Counted from the first letter of the stretch, positions 54,547 through 63,402 are shown. The stretch: DNA of 64,000 nt from Shewanella zhangzhouensis (GCF_019457615.1 NZ_CP080414.1:2478501-2542500); one strand, 5' to 3'. Notes: a model not told the origin generated them from the letters alone. Numbers and translations are program-made.

Positions 54547-54781
54547 CTTTTGGTTGAATGCATTATGCCGATTTCACTGACTGCCACAAGCGGAGTATGG
54601 AACAGACGCCAAATCAGACCTGAGTCACATGAATATTCATGCAAAGCTGAACTTTTTTAATATTGACGAAAAACGCTCTTGCAAAGCATCCTGAAAGCCT
54701 TTAGTGTAAAAAGCGTCCGAAAAATTCGGCCAGCCAGTAAATGTAACGAGCGCACGGCGCCAGACACAGGATTAAAGACAC

Positions 54782-54832
54782 ATGTTCCAGCTTTCGACTG
54801 CCAAGCACCATCATCACCATCACAAGCGGTAG
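54782..54832 (+). CDS. hisL: Histidine operon leader peptide HisL
   Basis: A 16-residue reading frame, MFQLSTAK then six consecutive histidines, then KR and a stop. The His codons (CAC CAT CAT CAC CAT CAC) are the sensing device: when charged His-tRNA is scarce, the ribosome stalls there and the downstream RNA folds into the antiterminator, letting RNA polymerase enter hisG. E. coli HisL has seven His codons in a row in a 16-residue peptide, so the match is strong. The stop is 64 bases before the terminator stem. Confidence 0.95.
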   Translation: MFQLSTAKHHHHHHKR

Positions 54833-54895
54833 CCTTCGGAAGCTCACTGCCGAAGGTGCATTCCTTCTGGCGGTCATGATCTAAAGTTTCAGGAC

Positions 54896-54926
54896 AACCC
54901 CCGGAAGGAATTCCGGGGGTTTTTCT
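54896..54926 (+). terminator. his operon attenuator (intrinsic terminator)
   Basis: AACCCCCGGAA (54896-54906), loop GGAA, TTCCGGGGGTT (54911-54921), then a T-rich run: an 11-base-pair stem. The competing antiterminator is TTCCTTCTGG (54861-54870) with CCGGAAGGAA (54901-54910), ten pairs with one G-U. A further hairpin, CCTTCGG (54833-54839) with CCGAAGG (54850-54856), sits at the hisL stop. Confidence 0.93.
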
Positions 54927-54980
54927 TTGCACCAAAGTTTTTGATTTTAAACATTACTTTAGATACCAGGATATTTCGCC

Positions 54981-55874
54981 ATGACTGCCAGACTGAGAAT
55001 TGCCATTCAAAAATCCGGACGCCTGTCCACCGAATCCCAACAGCTGCTGAAAAGCTGCGGGGTAAAATTCAGCGTGAATGAACAGCGGCTCATCGCCCAC
55101 GCCGACAATATGCCCGTGGATATCTTGCGGGTGCGTGACGATGACATCCCCGGCTTGGTAATGGACGGTGTGGTCGATTTAGGCATAGTCGGTGAAAACG
55201 TACTGGAAGAAGAGCAGCTTGAGCGCGAATGTCTTGGCAATGCATCCGACGTCGTTAAGCTCAGACAACTGGACTTTGGTGCCTGTCGCTTATCTCTGGC
55301 GGTACCAACCGAATTTGTTTATGGCGATGCAAGCTCGCTGGAAGGCCTTAGGATCGCGACCTCCTACCCCAACCTGCTTCGCCGCTTTATGCAAAATAAA
55401 GGCATATCCTATCAGGACTGCCAATTAAAGGGTTCAGTGGAAGTGGCGCCCCGTGCCGGCCTTGCCGATGGTATCTGCGATCTGGTGTCGACAGGTGCCA
55501 CCCTCGAAGCCAACGGCCTGTACGAAACTGAAGTCATCTTCCGCTCCATGGCTTGTATTATTCAGTCCACCACGCCACAAAGCGATGCCAAGCAGGCACT
55601 TATCAATAAAATCCTCTCCCGGGTGAATGGGGTTATCCGTGCCCGTGAAAGCAAGTACATCCTGCTGCACGCCCCAACCGAAACGCTGGAGCAAATCGTC
55701 GCCCTGCTGCCCGGCGCCGAAAACCCCACTGTGCTGCCGCTCAATGATGAAACCAATCGGGTTGCCATCCACGCGGTCAGCACCGAAGACCTGTTCTGGG
55801 ACACCATGGAAGAACTGACCGCCCTTGGCGCCAGCTCCATCCTGGTAATGCCAATCGAAAAAATGATGGGGTAA
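54981..55874 (+). CDS. hisG: ATP phosphoribosyltransferase (long form)
   Basis: A 297-residue protein (299 in E. coli) catalysing the first step of histidine synthesis and feedback-inhibited by histidine. The long form carries a C-terminal ACT-like regulatory domain, so no HisZ is needed. Landmarks: RLRIAIQKSGRLS, the PRPP loop GLADGICDLVSTGATLEANG and the C-terminal VSTEDLFWDTMEELTALGA. First structural gene, following the attenuator. Confidence 0.98.
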   Translation: MTARLRIAIQKSGRLSTESQQLLKSCGVKFSVNEQRLIAHADNMPVDILRVRDDDIPGLVMDGVVDLGIVGENVLEEEQLERECLGNASDVVKLRQLDFGACRLSLAVPTEFVYGDASSLEGLRIATSYPNLLRRFMQNKGISYQDCQLKGSVEVAPRAGLADGICDLVSTGATLEANGLYETEVIFRSMACIIQSTTPQSDAKQALINKILSRVNGVIRARESKYILLHAPTETLEQIVALLPGAENPTVLPLNDETNRVAIHAVSTEDLFWDTMEELTALGASSILVMPIEKMMG

Positions 55875-55877
55875 GCG

Positions 55878-57185
55878 ATGGAAACCTTGGTCTGGAACAG
55901 CTTAAACGAGGATGCCAAGCGCAAGGCGCTGTCCCGCTCACCTCTGGTGGGTGACGACAGTCTGGCGGCTTCGGTCAGTGACATTCTTGACAATGTGAAG
56001 CGTGGTGGCGACAAGGCCCTTATTGAATACGCGGCGCGCTTCGATAAAGCCGAAATCGATACGCTGGCGCTGAGTGCTGAAGCCATTGCGGCAGCCTGCG
56101 AGCGCGTCAGCCCCGAGCTTAAAGACGCCATCAATGCCGCCCGCGCCAATATTTCCCGCTTTCACAGCGCCCAGCAGTTCAGTGAAATCAGCCTGGAAAC
56201 CCAACCGGGGGTTTGCTGTGAGCTTAAAAGTGAAGCAATTGAAAAGGTGGGGCTTTATATTCCTGGCGGCAGCGCCCCCCTTATCAGCACCGTGCTGATG
56301 TTGGCAGTGCCTGCAACCATTGCCAGCTGCAACAAACGGGTGCTGGTAAGCCCGCCGCCCATCGATGACGCCATTCTTTACGCGGCCAGCGTGTGCGGCA
56401 TTACCGATGTGTTCCAAATAGGTGGCGCCCAGGCCATTGCGGCGCTCGCTTACGGCAGCGAAAGCGTGCCGAAAGTCGATAAGATTTTCGGTCCCGGCAA
56501 TAGGTATGTAACAGAAGCCAAGGCCCAGGTGGCACGGGATACCCAGGCCGCGGTCACCATAGATATGCCAGCCGGTCCTTCCGAAGTGCTGGTGATTGCC
56601 GATGATACGGCCAATCCTGAGTTTATTGCTGCCGACCTCTTATCTCAGGCTGAACACGGCAGTGACTCACAGGTAATTTTTGTCACCGACTCCAGCGCCC
56701 AGGCCAAGGCCGTTGAAGCGGCACTTGAGCGCCAGCTTGCGCTGCTGCCACGACGGGAAACCGCAGAAGGCGCGCTGTCATGCAGCCGCATTATCATGAC
56801 TGACACCCTGGATGAGGCGGCAATGGTGTCTAACCTCTATGCCCCGGAGCATCTCATCATTCAAACCCGCGAGCCAAGGGAGCTGCTGCCACGCATTCGT
56901 GCGGCAGGGTCGGTGTTTTTAGGCGCCTTTACGCCGGAATCGGTTGGCGACTATGCCTCCGGCACCAACCACGTGCTGCCCACCTACGGTTACAGCAAAA
57001 CCGTCTCCAGCCTGTCGTTGGCCGATTTTTGCCGCCGCTTTACAGTGCAGGAATTAACTGCGGACGGACTGAAAGGACTTGGTCAAACTGTGATGACACT
57101 GGCTGCGGCCGAGTCACTGGATGCCCACAAAAATGCGGTAAAAGTCAGGCTTGATGCCATCGCACGTGAGGAGAATGGTCAATGA
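55878..57185 (+). CDS. hisD: Histidinol dehydrogenase
   Basis: A 435-residue zinc enzyme oxidising L-histidinol to histidine in two NAD-dependent steps. Landmarks: VGLYIPGGSAPLISTVLML, the family signature around IDMPAGPSEVLVIADDTANP, the QAEHGSDSQ zinc-ligand block and GTNHVLPTYGYSKT. Three bases after the hisG stop; overlaps hisC by 4 bases. Confidence 0.98.
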   Translation: METLVWNSLNEDAKRKALSRSPLVGDDSLAASVSDILDNVKRGGDKALIEYAARFDKAEIDTLALSAEAIAAACERVSPELKDAINAARANISRFHSAQQFSEISLETQPGVCCELKSEAIEKVGLYIPGGSAPLISTVLMLAVPATIASCNKRVLVSPPPIDDAILYAASVCGITDVFQIGGAQAIAALAYGSESVPKVDKIFGPGNRYVTEAKAQVARDTQAAVTIDMPAGPSEVLVIADDTANPEFIAADLLSQAEHGSDSQVIFVTDSSAQAKAVEAALERQLALLPRRETAEGALSCSRIIMTDTLDEAAMVSNLYAPEHLIIQTREPRELLPRIRAAGSVFLGAFTPESVGDYASGTNHVLPTYGYSKTVSSLSLADFCRRFTVQELTADGLKGLGQTVMTLAAAESLDAHKNAVKVRLDAIAREENGQ

Positions 57186-58270
57186 CATCTCAGGTAAACG
57201 CAATTCCAGCGGATAGCCTGGCAGCACGCCTCGCCCGCCCTGAGCTTTTAAGCCTGGAGCCCTACCAGAGCGCTCGGCGCATTGGTGGCAGCGGCGAAAT
57301 TTGGGTAAATGCCAATGAGTCACCCTTTAACCGCACTGGCATTGATGGCGCCAACCGCTACCCCGAGTGCCAGCCACCCGGGCTGATTGCCGCCTATGCG
57401 GCGTATGCCGGCGTTGCGGCCAATGAGCTGATATGCGGCCGCGGCGCCGATGAAGCCATTGAACTGCTTATTCGCACCTTTTGTGTGCCCGGCAAAGACA
57501 GCATCGGCATTTTCAGCCCAACTTATGGCATGTACTCCATCAGCGCGGCCACCTTTAATGTGGCGGTCAACACCCTGCCGCTGGCGGAAGATTTCAGCCT
57601 GCCTGACGACATCTCGGCCTTAACAGGCAGCAAATTGGTGTTTGTCTGCAACCCCAATAACCCAACCGGCACCTTGCTGCCGCTTGATGAAATTGCGCGG
57701 GTGGCAAAAACCTTCCCCAATGCGCTGGTGGTGGTTGATGAAGCCTACATCGAATTTGCCCGCAACCCAGACGGCTCACCCGCCCAAAGTGCCACAGGCT
57801 TGATGGCAGAATTTGAAAATCTGGTGGTGCTGCGCACCCTCTCCAAGGCTTTTGGACTTGCCGGTGCCCGCTGCGGTTTCCTGCTGGCAAGCGCTTCGGT
57901 GTGCGAGCTGGTGATGCGGGTGATTGCGCCCTATCCGGTGCCTGTACCTGTGTCTGTGATTGCCGAAAAAGCGCTTTCCGAGCAGGGCGTCACCCAAATG
58001 TGCGCAGATGTGGTATTGCTTAATACACAGGGCGCAAGACTCGCGGTAGCGCTTACCAATGCAGGCCTTCGCGTCCTGCCAAGCGGCGGCAACTATGTGC
58101 TCGCCTTCAGCGATGATGTGGAGGCACTAGCCAGAGCCCTTGCCAATGCAGGCATAGTCGCCAGACGCTACAGCCACCCAAGGCTTAAAGGTGCCATTCG
58201 CATCAGCTACACCAGCGAGCAAGAGACGGATTCCATTATCGAGGCCATCGGCCGCATCGACAGCAAATAA
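57182..58270 (+). CDS. hisC: Histidinol-phosphate aminotransferase
   Basis: A 362-residue PLP aminotransferase of fold type I. Seen: WVNANESPF at the N-terminus, FVCNPNNPTG, VVVDEAYIEFA, and the PLP-lysine segment RTLSKAFGLAGARCGF. It converts imidazole-acetol phosphate to histidinol phosphate. Starts inside the hisD stop (ATGA), 19 bases before hisB. Confidence 0.97.
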   Translation: MTSQVNAIPADSLAARLARPELLSLEPYQSARRIGGSGEIWVNANESPFNRTGIDGANRYPECQPPGLIAAYAAYAGVAANELICGRGADEAIELLIRTFCVPGKDSIGIFSPTYGMYSISAATFNVAVNTLPLAEDFSLPDDISALTGSKLVFVCNPNNPTGTLLPLDEIARVAKTFPNALVVVDEAYIEFARNPDGSPAQSATGLMAEFENLVVLRTLSKAFGLAGARCGFLLASASVCELVMRVIAPYPVPVPVSVIAEKALSEQGVTQMCADVVLLNTQGARLAVALTNAGLRVLPSGGNYVLAFSDDVEALARALANAGIVARRYSHPRLKGAIRISYTSEQETDSIIEAIGRIDSK

Positions 58271-58289
58271 TCATAAGGACAGAGTACCC

Positions 58290-59357
58290 ATGCCCCAGAA
58301 AATGCTTTTTATCGACCGCGATGGCACCCTGATTGAAGAGCCGGTAACAGATAAGCAGGTCGACAGTCTCAGCAAGCTGGTGTTTGAACCAAACGCCATT
58401 CCCGCGCTGCTGCGGCTGCAAAAAGCCGGTTATCGACTGATTATGGTCAGTAATCAGGATGGCCTCGGCACCCCATCTTTCCCCCAGGAAGATTTCGATG
58501 CGCCCCACAACCTGATGATGCAGGTTTTTGAAAGTCAGGGCGTTAAGTTTGATGAGGTGCTTATTTGCCCGCACTTCAATGATGAAAACTGCAGCTGTCG
58601 CAAACCCAGACTCGGGTTGGTGAAATCCTTCCTGACCCAAGGTCTGGTGGATTTCACCGCCTCAGCGGTGATTGGCGATCGCGACACCGACGTCGAGCTT
58701 GGCAATGCCATGGGCATCAAGAGCTTTAAGTATCAGCGTGAAACCCTCGGCTGGAATGCCATTGCCGATGCGCTGCTCGCCAAAGGTCGCTGCGCCACCG
58801 TGGTGCGCACTACCCGCGAAACCGACATCCGGGTCACTGTTGATCTGGATACCCCCGGCAACAATCAAATTGCGACCGGCATCGGCTTTTTTGACCACAT
58901 GCTCGATCAAATCGCCACCCACGGCAATTTCAGCCTGAAGCTTAACGTCGATGGCGACCTTGAAATTGACGATCACCACAGCGTGGAAGATACAGCGCTG
59001 GCGCTGGGTGATGCACTGCGTCAGGCCCTGGGTGACAAACGCGGCATCGGCCGTTTCGGCTTTGCCCTGCCCATGGATGAAGCCTCGGGTCAGTGTCTGA
59101 TGGATATCTCGGGTCGGCCGTTTATCAAGTTTGATGCCAGCTTCAGCCGCGATAAAGTGGGCGAAATGGCCACCGAAATGGTGCCGCACTTCTTCCGCTC
59201 GTTTGCCGATGGCCTGCGCTGCACCTTACACATCGGCTGCGACGGCGATAACGATCACCACAAAGTAGAAGCCCTGTTCAAGGTATTGGGCCGAACCCTG
59301 CGTCAGGCCATTGCCATCGAAGGTGATGCCCTGCCATCCTCCAAAGGCGTGCTTTGA
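58290..59357 (+). CDS. hisB: Bifunctional histidinol-phosphatase/imidazoleglycerol-phosphate dehydratase
   Basis: A 355-residue fusion, the same length as E. coli HisB. The N-terminal HAD phosphatase has FIDRDGTL (Asp9 and Asp11) and a zinc loop CPHFNDENCSCRKP. The C-terminal dehydratase has FFDHMLDQIATHG, EIDDHHSVEDTALALGDAL and the second His block IGCDGDNDHHKVEALFK. An open frame runs upstream into hisC, but the ATG at 58290 gives the family start. The gene ends in a duplicated stop-start motif before hisH. Confidence 0.97.
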   Translation: MPQKMLFIDRDGTLIEEPVTDKQVDSLSKLVFEPNAIPALLRLQKAGYRLIMVSNQDGLGTPSFPQEDFDAPHNLMMQVFESQGVKFDEVLICPHFNDENCSCRKPRLGLVKSFLTQGLVDFTASAVIGDRDTDVELGNAMGIKSFKYQRETLGWNAIADALLAKGRCATVVRTTRETDIRVTVDLDTPGNNQIATGIGFFDHMLDQIATHGNFSLKLNVDGDLEIDDHHSVEDTALALGDALRQALGDKRGIGRFGFALPMDEASGQCLMDISGRPFIKFDASFSRDKVGEMATEMVPHFFRSFADGLRCTLHIGCDGDNDHHKVEALFKVLGRTLRQAIAIEGDALPSSKGVL

Positions 59358-59376
59358 TGAGAGAAGGAATGCTTTG

Positions 59377-60117
59377 ATGAAAGAGTCCATTATATCGGCC
59401 AGCTCTGCCGCTGAAGCAGCCGCAAGCGCCGATTTGGTCATCATTGACACCGGCTGCGCCAATCTAAGCTCGGTGAAGTTTGCCTTTGAGCGCCTCGGTG
59501 CCAAGGTGCTGGTAAGCCGCGACAGCGAAGTACTTCGCGTAGCGCCACGTCTGGTACTGCCGGGCGTTGGCACGGCAGCGGCAGCCATGGATGCCCTGAG
59601 AGCCAGAGAGCTTGATAAACTTATCCCAACCCTGCACCAGCCGGTGCTCGGCGTCTGCCTTGGAATGCAGCTGTTGATGACCCGCTCACACGAGCGCGGC
59701 GCCAAGGGTGAAGATATTGATTGCCTCGATATTATCCCTGGCGAAATTCGCGAGTTGGATGCAGGCAGCCAACCTTTGCCCCACATGGGCTGGAATCAGC
59801 TTAAGGTGTCCGGCCATCCGCTATTTGCCGGCATTGAGCCTGGCGAGTGGGTCTACTTTGTGCACTCCTTCTGTGCCCCCGAGTCCGCAGCCACCATCGC
59901 CAGCTGCGAGTATGGCGAAGCCTTCAGTGCGGCCATCGCCAAAGATAATTTTATGGGAGTGCAGTTCCACCCGGAGAAAAGCGCTGCCACCGGCGCCAAA
60001 ATCCTGAAAAACTTTCTGGGACTCACACTGGCCGACCTGGGGCTTGCAGCTGCCGAAGCGGGGCTTATTGAAAATTCACCGGCGCAAGCTAATGTCGGCG
60101 CCTTGGAGCAATCATGA
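59377..60117 (+). CDS. hisH: Imidazole glycerol phosphate synthase, glutaminase subunit
   Basis: A 246-residue class I glutamine amidotransferase that feeds ammonia to HisF. Nucleophile Cys94 in GVCLGMQLLM; the His-Glu pair is in VQFHPEKS. It is longer than usual (E. coli 196): an Ala/Ser-rich N-terminal extension of about 17 residues before LVIIDTGCANLSSVKFAF, and a C-terminal tail of about 25 (AEAGLIENSPAQANVGALEQS). The ATG at 59377 follows GAGAAGGA and a micro-ORF (see findings). Overlaps hisA by 4 bases. Confidence 0.95.
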   Translation: MKESIISASSAAEAAASADLVIIDTGCANLSSVKFAFERLGAKVLVSRDSEVLRVAPRLVLPGVGTAAAAMDALRARELDKLIPTLHQPVLGVCLGMQLLMTRSHERGAKGEDIDCLDIIPGEIRELDAGSQPLPHMGWNQLKVSGHPLFAGIEPGEWVYFVHSFCAPESAATIASCEYGEAFSAAIAKDNFMGVQFHPEKSAATGAKILKNFLGLTLADLGLAAAEAGLIENSPAQANVGALEQS

Positions 60118-60851
60118 TCATTCCTGCAATCGACCTTATTGATGGTCAGGTGGTGCGCCTGTTTCAGGGCGATTACGCCAAAAAGACCGAATTTTCTCTG
60201 GATCCCAAAACACAATTGCTGAGTTATCAGCAAGACGGCGCAGCGCTCTTGCATCTTGTTGATCTGACCGGCGCTAAAGACCCCGACAAAAGGCAAACCA
60301 GGTTAATTGAAGAGATTGCGGCCGGTTTGTCCACCCCACTGCAGGTAGGAGGTGGCATTCGCAGCGCCGCCGATGTGGATGCCCTGCTGGATGCAGGCGT
60401 TGCCCGGGTCGTGATTGGCTCGCTGGCGGTCAAATCACCCGAGGTTGTACTAGACCTTTTTGAAAAATATGGCGGCGATGCCATTTGCCTTGCCCTCGAT
60501 GTCAATATCGATGCCCAGGGCAACAAGATGGTGGCAGTTCACGGCTGGCAACAGGGCGGCGGAAAGTCGCTCGAATCCCTTGTGGATACCTTTATGCCCG
60601 CGGGCCTTAAACACGCCTTGGTAACCGATATCAGCCGCGATGGCACCATGACCGGCGCCAACACAGCGCTTTACCGAGAACTGGCCGAGCGTTTTAGCGA
60701 TGTACAGTGGCAGGCCAGCGGCGGCGTTGCCACCCTGGAAGACGTAAAAGCCGTCAGGGAGTCCGGTGCCAGCGGCATCATTATCGGTAAGGCACTGCTA
60801 ACCGGCGTATTTACTGCAAAGGAGGCAATTGCATGCTGGCCAAACGCATAG
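60114..60851 (+). CDS. hisA: ProFAR isomerase HisA
   Basis: A 245-residue TIM-barrel enzyme performing the Amadori rearrangement in histidine synthesis. Asp7 in IPAIDLIDGQVVRL and Asp130 region LALDVNIDAQGNKM are the catalytic pair; phosphate-binding LQVGGGIRSAADVDALL and ASGGVATLEDVKA are present. Starts in the hisH stop (ATGA) and overlaps hisF by 19 bases. Confidence 0.98.
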   Translation: MIIPAIDLIDGQVVRLFQGDYAKKTEFSLDPKTQLLSYQQDGAALLHLVDLTGAKDPDKRQTRLIEEIAAGLSTPLQVGGGIRSAADVDALLDAGVARVVIGSLAVKSPEVVLDLFEKYGGDAICLALDVNIDAQGNKMVAVHGWQQGGGKSLESLVDTFMPAGLKHALVTDISRDGTMTGANTALYRELAERFSDVQWQASGGVATLEDVKAVRESGASGIIIGKALLTGVFTAKEAIACWPNA

Positions 60852-61612
60852 TGCCCTGCCTGGATGTGAAAGACGGCAAAGTGGTTAAAGGGGTGCAATT
60901 TCGTAACCACGAAATTGTGGGCGACATAGTCCCCCTCGCCGCCCGCTACGCCGAAGAAGGTGCCGATGAGCTGGTATTTTACGATATCAGCGCCAGTGCC
61001 AAAGGCGATGTGGTGGATAAATCCTGGGTTAGCCGCATTGCCGAGCGCATCGACATTCCCTTTTGTGTGGCTGGCGGTATCAAAACGGCAGCTCAGGCGC
61101 GGGAAATTCTGGCCTTCGGCGCCGATAAAATTTCCATCAACTCGCCTGCTCTGTCGGATCCCAGCCTTATTCGCAGGCTGCACGATGAATTTGGACGCCA
61201 ATGTGTGGTGGTGGGTATCGACAGCTTTTACGATAGCGACGGCGGCAACTACACGGTAAAGCAGTTTACCGGCGATGAAGCCGCCACCAAAGACACCCGC
61301 TGGCACACCCTGGATTGGGTTGAAGAAGTGCAGCGTCAGGGCTGCGGTGAGATAGTGCTGAATGTGATGAATCAGGATGGTGTGCGTCAGGGCTATGATA
61401 TTGAGCAGCTGCTGAAGGTTCGGGCCATCTGCGATGTGCCGCTGATTGCCTCCGGCGGTGCCGGCACCATGGCCCACTTTGCCGAGGTGTTCAGCAATGC
61501 CCGGGTTGATGCAGCACTTGCCGCCAGTGTGTTTCATAAAGGCATCATCAATATAGGTGAGCTTAAACAATTCCTTGCATCTCAGGGGATTGCCATCAGG
61601 TTAACGGAGTAA
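60833..61612 (+). CDS. hisF: Imidazole glycerol phosphate synthase, cyclase subunit
   Basis: A 259-residue TIM barrel that closes the imidazole ring, releasing AICAR. Asp11 in IVPCLDVKDGKVVKG and the aspartate in VVVGIDSFYDSDGGN are catalytic; FCVAGGIKTAAQAREIL and ASGGAGTMAHFAEVF bind phosphate. Its start lies 19 bases inside hisA with AAGGAGG as ribosome site. Six bases precede hisI. Confidence 0.98.
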   Translation: MLAKRIVPCLDVKDGKVVKGVQFRNHEIVGDIVPLAARYAEEGADELVFYDISASAKGDVVDKSWVSRIAERIDIPFCVAGGIKTAAQAREILAFGADKISINSPALSDPSLIRRLHDEFGRQCVVVGIDSFYDSDGGNYTVKQFTGDEAATKDTRWHTLDWVEEVQRQGCGEIVLNVMNQDGVRQGYDIEQLLKVRAICDVPLIASGGAGTMAHFAEVFSNARVDAALAASVFHKGIINIGELKQFLASQGIAIRLTE

Positions 61613-61618
61613 TGGTCC

Positions 61619-62245
61619 ATGGCTGACGAAACCCTTTTAAACCGTCTCGACTGGGACAAACAAGACGGCCTCATTCCCGCTATCGTGCAAAACCACTTAA
61701 GCGGCAAGGTGCTGATGCAGGGTTATATGGACAAGGCCGCGCTGGAAAAGACGCTGCAGAGCGGCATGGTCACCTTTTTCAGCCGCAGCAAGCAGCGGCT
61801 TTGGACCAAGGGCGAGTCGTCCGGCAATGTGCTCAGCCTTATCAGCATTGCCGCCGACTGCGATAACGACAGTCTGTTGGTGCAGGTTCTGCCCAAGGGC
61901 CCAACCTGCCACACAGGCACAGAGTCATGTTGGCAAGATGGCAGTCACAGCTTTATCGCCGGACTTGAGAGCTTGATTCAGGGCAGGAAAAAAGCCTGTG
62001 ATGCAGGCGAAGGCGGCAGCAGTTATACCGCATCCCTGTTTGCCAGCGGCACCAAACGTATGGCGCAAAAAGTAGGTGAAGAAGGGCTGGAAACAGCGCT
62101 CGCCGCCGCAACCCACGATAAAAAAGAGTTGGTTGATGAAGCTTCTGATCTACTGTTTCACCTGATGGTATTGCTGGAGGACCAGGGGCTGTCACTTGCC
62201 GACATCACTGCGAACCTCTATGAGCGTCATAAGGCCAGAAGCTAA
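61619..62245 (+). CDS. hisI: Bifunctional phosphoribosyl-AMP cyclohydrolase/phosphoribosyl-ATP pyrophosphohydrolase
   Basis: A 208-residue HisI-HisE fusion (203 in E. coli). The N-terminal cyclohydrolase has VLMQGYMDKAALEKTL, SRSKQRLWTKGESSGN and the zinc segment CDNDSLLVQVLPKGPTCHTG. The C-terminal pyrophosphohydrolase has VGEEGLETALAAATHDKKEL and EASDLLFHLMVLLEDQGLS. Last gene of the operon, followed by a terminator, so the full set hisGDCBHAFI is present. Confidence 0.98.
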   Translation: MADETLLNRLDWDKQDGLIPAIVQNHLSGKVLMQGYMDKAALEKTLQSGMVTFFSRSKQRLWTKGESSGNVLSLISIAADCDNDSLLVQVLPKGPTCHTGTESCWQDGSHSFIAGLESLIQGRKKACDAGEGGSSYTASLFASGTKRMAQKVGEEGLETALAAATHDKKELVDEASDLLFHLMVLLEDQGLSLADITANLYERHKARS

Positions 62246-62266
62246 AATTCTGCCTGCCACTCATGT

Positions 62267-62293
62267 AAAAACGCTGCCATTGCAGCGTTTTTT
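62267..62293. terminator. Terminator at the end of the his operon
   Basis: AAAAACGCTGC, short loop, GCAGCGTTTTTTT (stem arms 62271-62277 and 62282-62288). Usable from both sides, between convergent genes. Confidence 0.9.
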
Positions 62294-62362
62294 GTTGGTG
62301 TTTTCAGACGTCATTTCTTACGAGTGACACGGGCAGAGACTGCACACCTGTCTCGCCCTGCT

Positions 62363-63346
62363 TCAGTTCTGCTCGTCATGCTTTTGGTGGTGTACTTGCT
62401 TTTCGCGGTACATATGAATATCGGCATCCTTCAAGAGCCGCTCAAGGGAGCTTGGTGACAGAGCATCGAAACGCGCAGTGCCGCAACTGAATTCCAACTG
62501 ATAGCCAATGGGAGTATTGATATTGTGCCTTGCCAGGTTTTGATGCAAGCGGCTTAAGATCCCGGCTGCCGGCGACATCGACCGTTCATGGCTGACCAGC
62601 GCAACAAACTCATCGCCGCCAATACGGGCAATCACGTCGTACTCACGAAAGGCCTCTTTCAGCAGATTGGCGAATGCCACCAGGGCGCTGTTTCCTTCCT
62701 GATGCCCAAAGCGGTCATTGATTTCCTTGAAGTAATCCAGATCCATGAAAAAAAGCGTCGCGTCCTGCTGTTGCCGCTGACACTTGGCCAAACACTGTTT
62801 TGCGAGAAGATCGAAACCGCGCAGATTCGTCAGGCCCGTCAATGGGTCCAGGGTGGCGGTTTGAACGGCTTCAAGCTCAGACACTACCAATTTACCGAGA
62901 TCTTCCAGGTCACGATATGCCTCAGGATCAAAATGGCGGGGGGTACGGTCAATAATACAGAGGGTGCCAACTCTGTGACCATTACTCAGGGTAAGCGGAT
63001 AGCCTGCATAAAACCGAATATGGGGCTCACCTGTCACCAGCGGATTATCGGCAAATCTTTGGTCTTTGAGCGCATCTTCAATCACGAAGATATCGGCTTG
63101 CATAATGGCATGACCACAAAAGGAAATATCGCGGTGGGTTTCAGACTCGGACAAACCAATACAGGATTTAAACCATTGCCTGTCGGTATCAATCAAGCTT
63201 ATCAGACAGATGGGGACATCAAACAGCCTACGCGCCAAACGGGTCAGGCGATCGAAACGCTCTTCGGCCTCAGTATCGAGCACATTCAGGCTGCGAAGCG
63301 CCTCAAGCCTTTCGGCCTCATCGAAGGGAATGGGTGCGGGCAACAT
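62363..63346 (-). CDS. GAF-GGDEF diguanylate cyclase
   Basis: A 327-residue cytoplasmic protein with no membrane helix. An N-terminal GAF domain (about residues 25-155, with SFCGHAIM and GYPLTLSNGHRVGTLCIID) is followed by a GGDEF domain. The active-site GGDEF is at residues 243-247 and a canonical inhibitory RxxD site (REYD, 234-237) lies five residues before it. It should make cyclic di-GMP with product inhibition; the GAF ligand is unknown. A short C-terminal tail is rich in His/Gln. Single gene, convergent with the his operon. Confidence 0.93.
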   Translation of the reverse strand: MLPAPIPFDEAERLEALRSLNVLDTEAEERFDRLTRLARRLFDVPICLISLIDTDRQWFKSCIGLSESETHRDISFCGHAIMQADIFVIEDALKDQRFADNPLVTGEPHIRFYAGYPLTLSNGHRVGTLCIIDRTPRHFDPEAYRDLEDLGKLVVSELEAVQTATLDPLTGLTNLRGFDLLAKQCLAKCQRQQQDATLFFMDLDYFKEINDRFGHQEGNSALVAFANLLKEAFREYDVIARIGGDEFVALVSHERSMSPAAGILSRLHQNLARHNINTPIGYQLEFSCGTARFDALSPSSLERLLKDADIHMYREKQVHHQKHDEQN

Positions 63347-63402
63347 GAAGACTCCGAAAGGCTAACTTCGGACAAGTATAGTTGCCCGCACGAAATTTAG
63401 CG

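Larger units (their letters stand above)
54547..54980. other. yoaA-hisG intergenic region with his leader
   Basis: 434 bases with no large gene. It holds the his leader peptide (54782-54832), its attenuator (54896-54926), pairing segments, and a weak candidate promoter: TTGCAA (54679-54684), 17-base spacer, TAGTGT (54702-54707). The first 100 bases next to yoaA probably contain its own promoter. Confidence 0.7.

Noticed and set aside
54806..54823. Six-histidine codon run resembling a cloning tag
   Set aside because: It sits in a 16-codon frame directly upstream of hisG with a matching attenuator, so it is the natural his leader.
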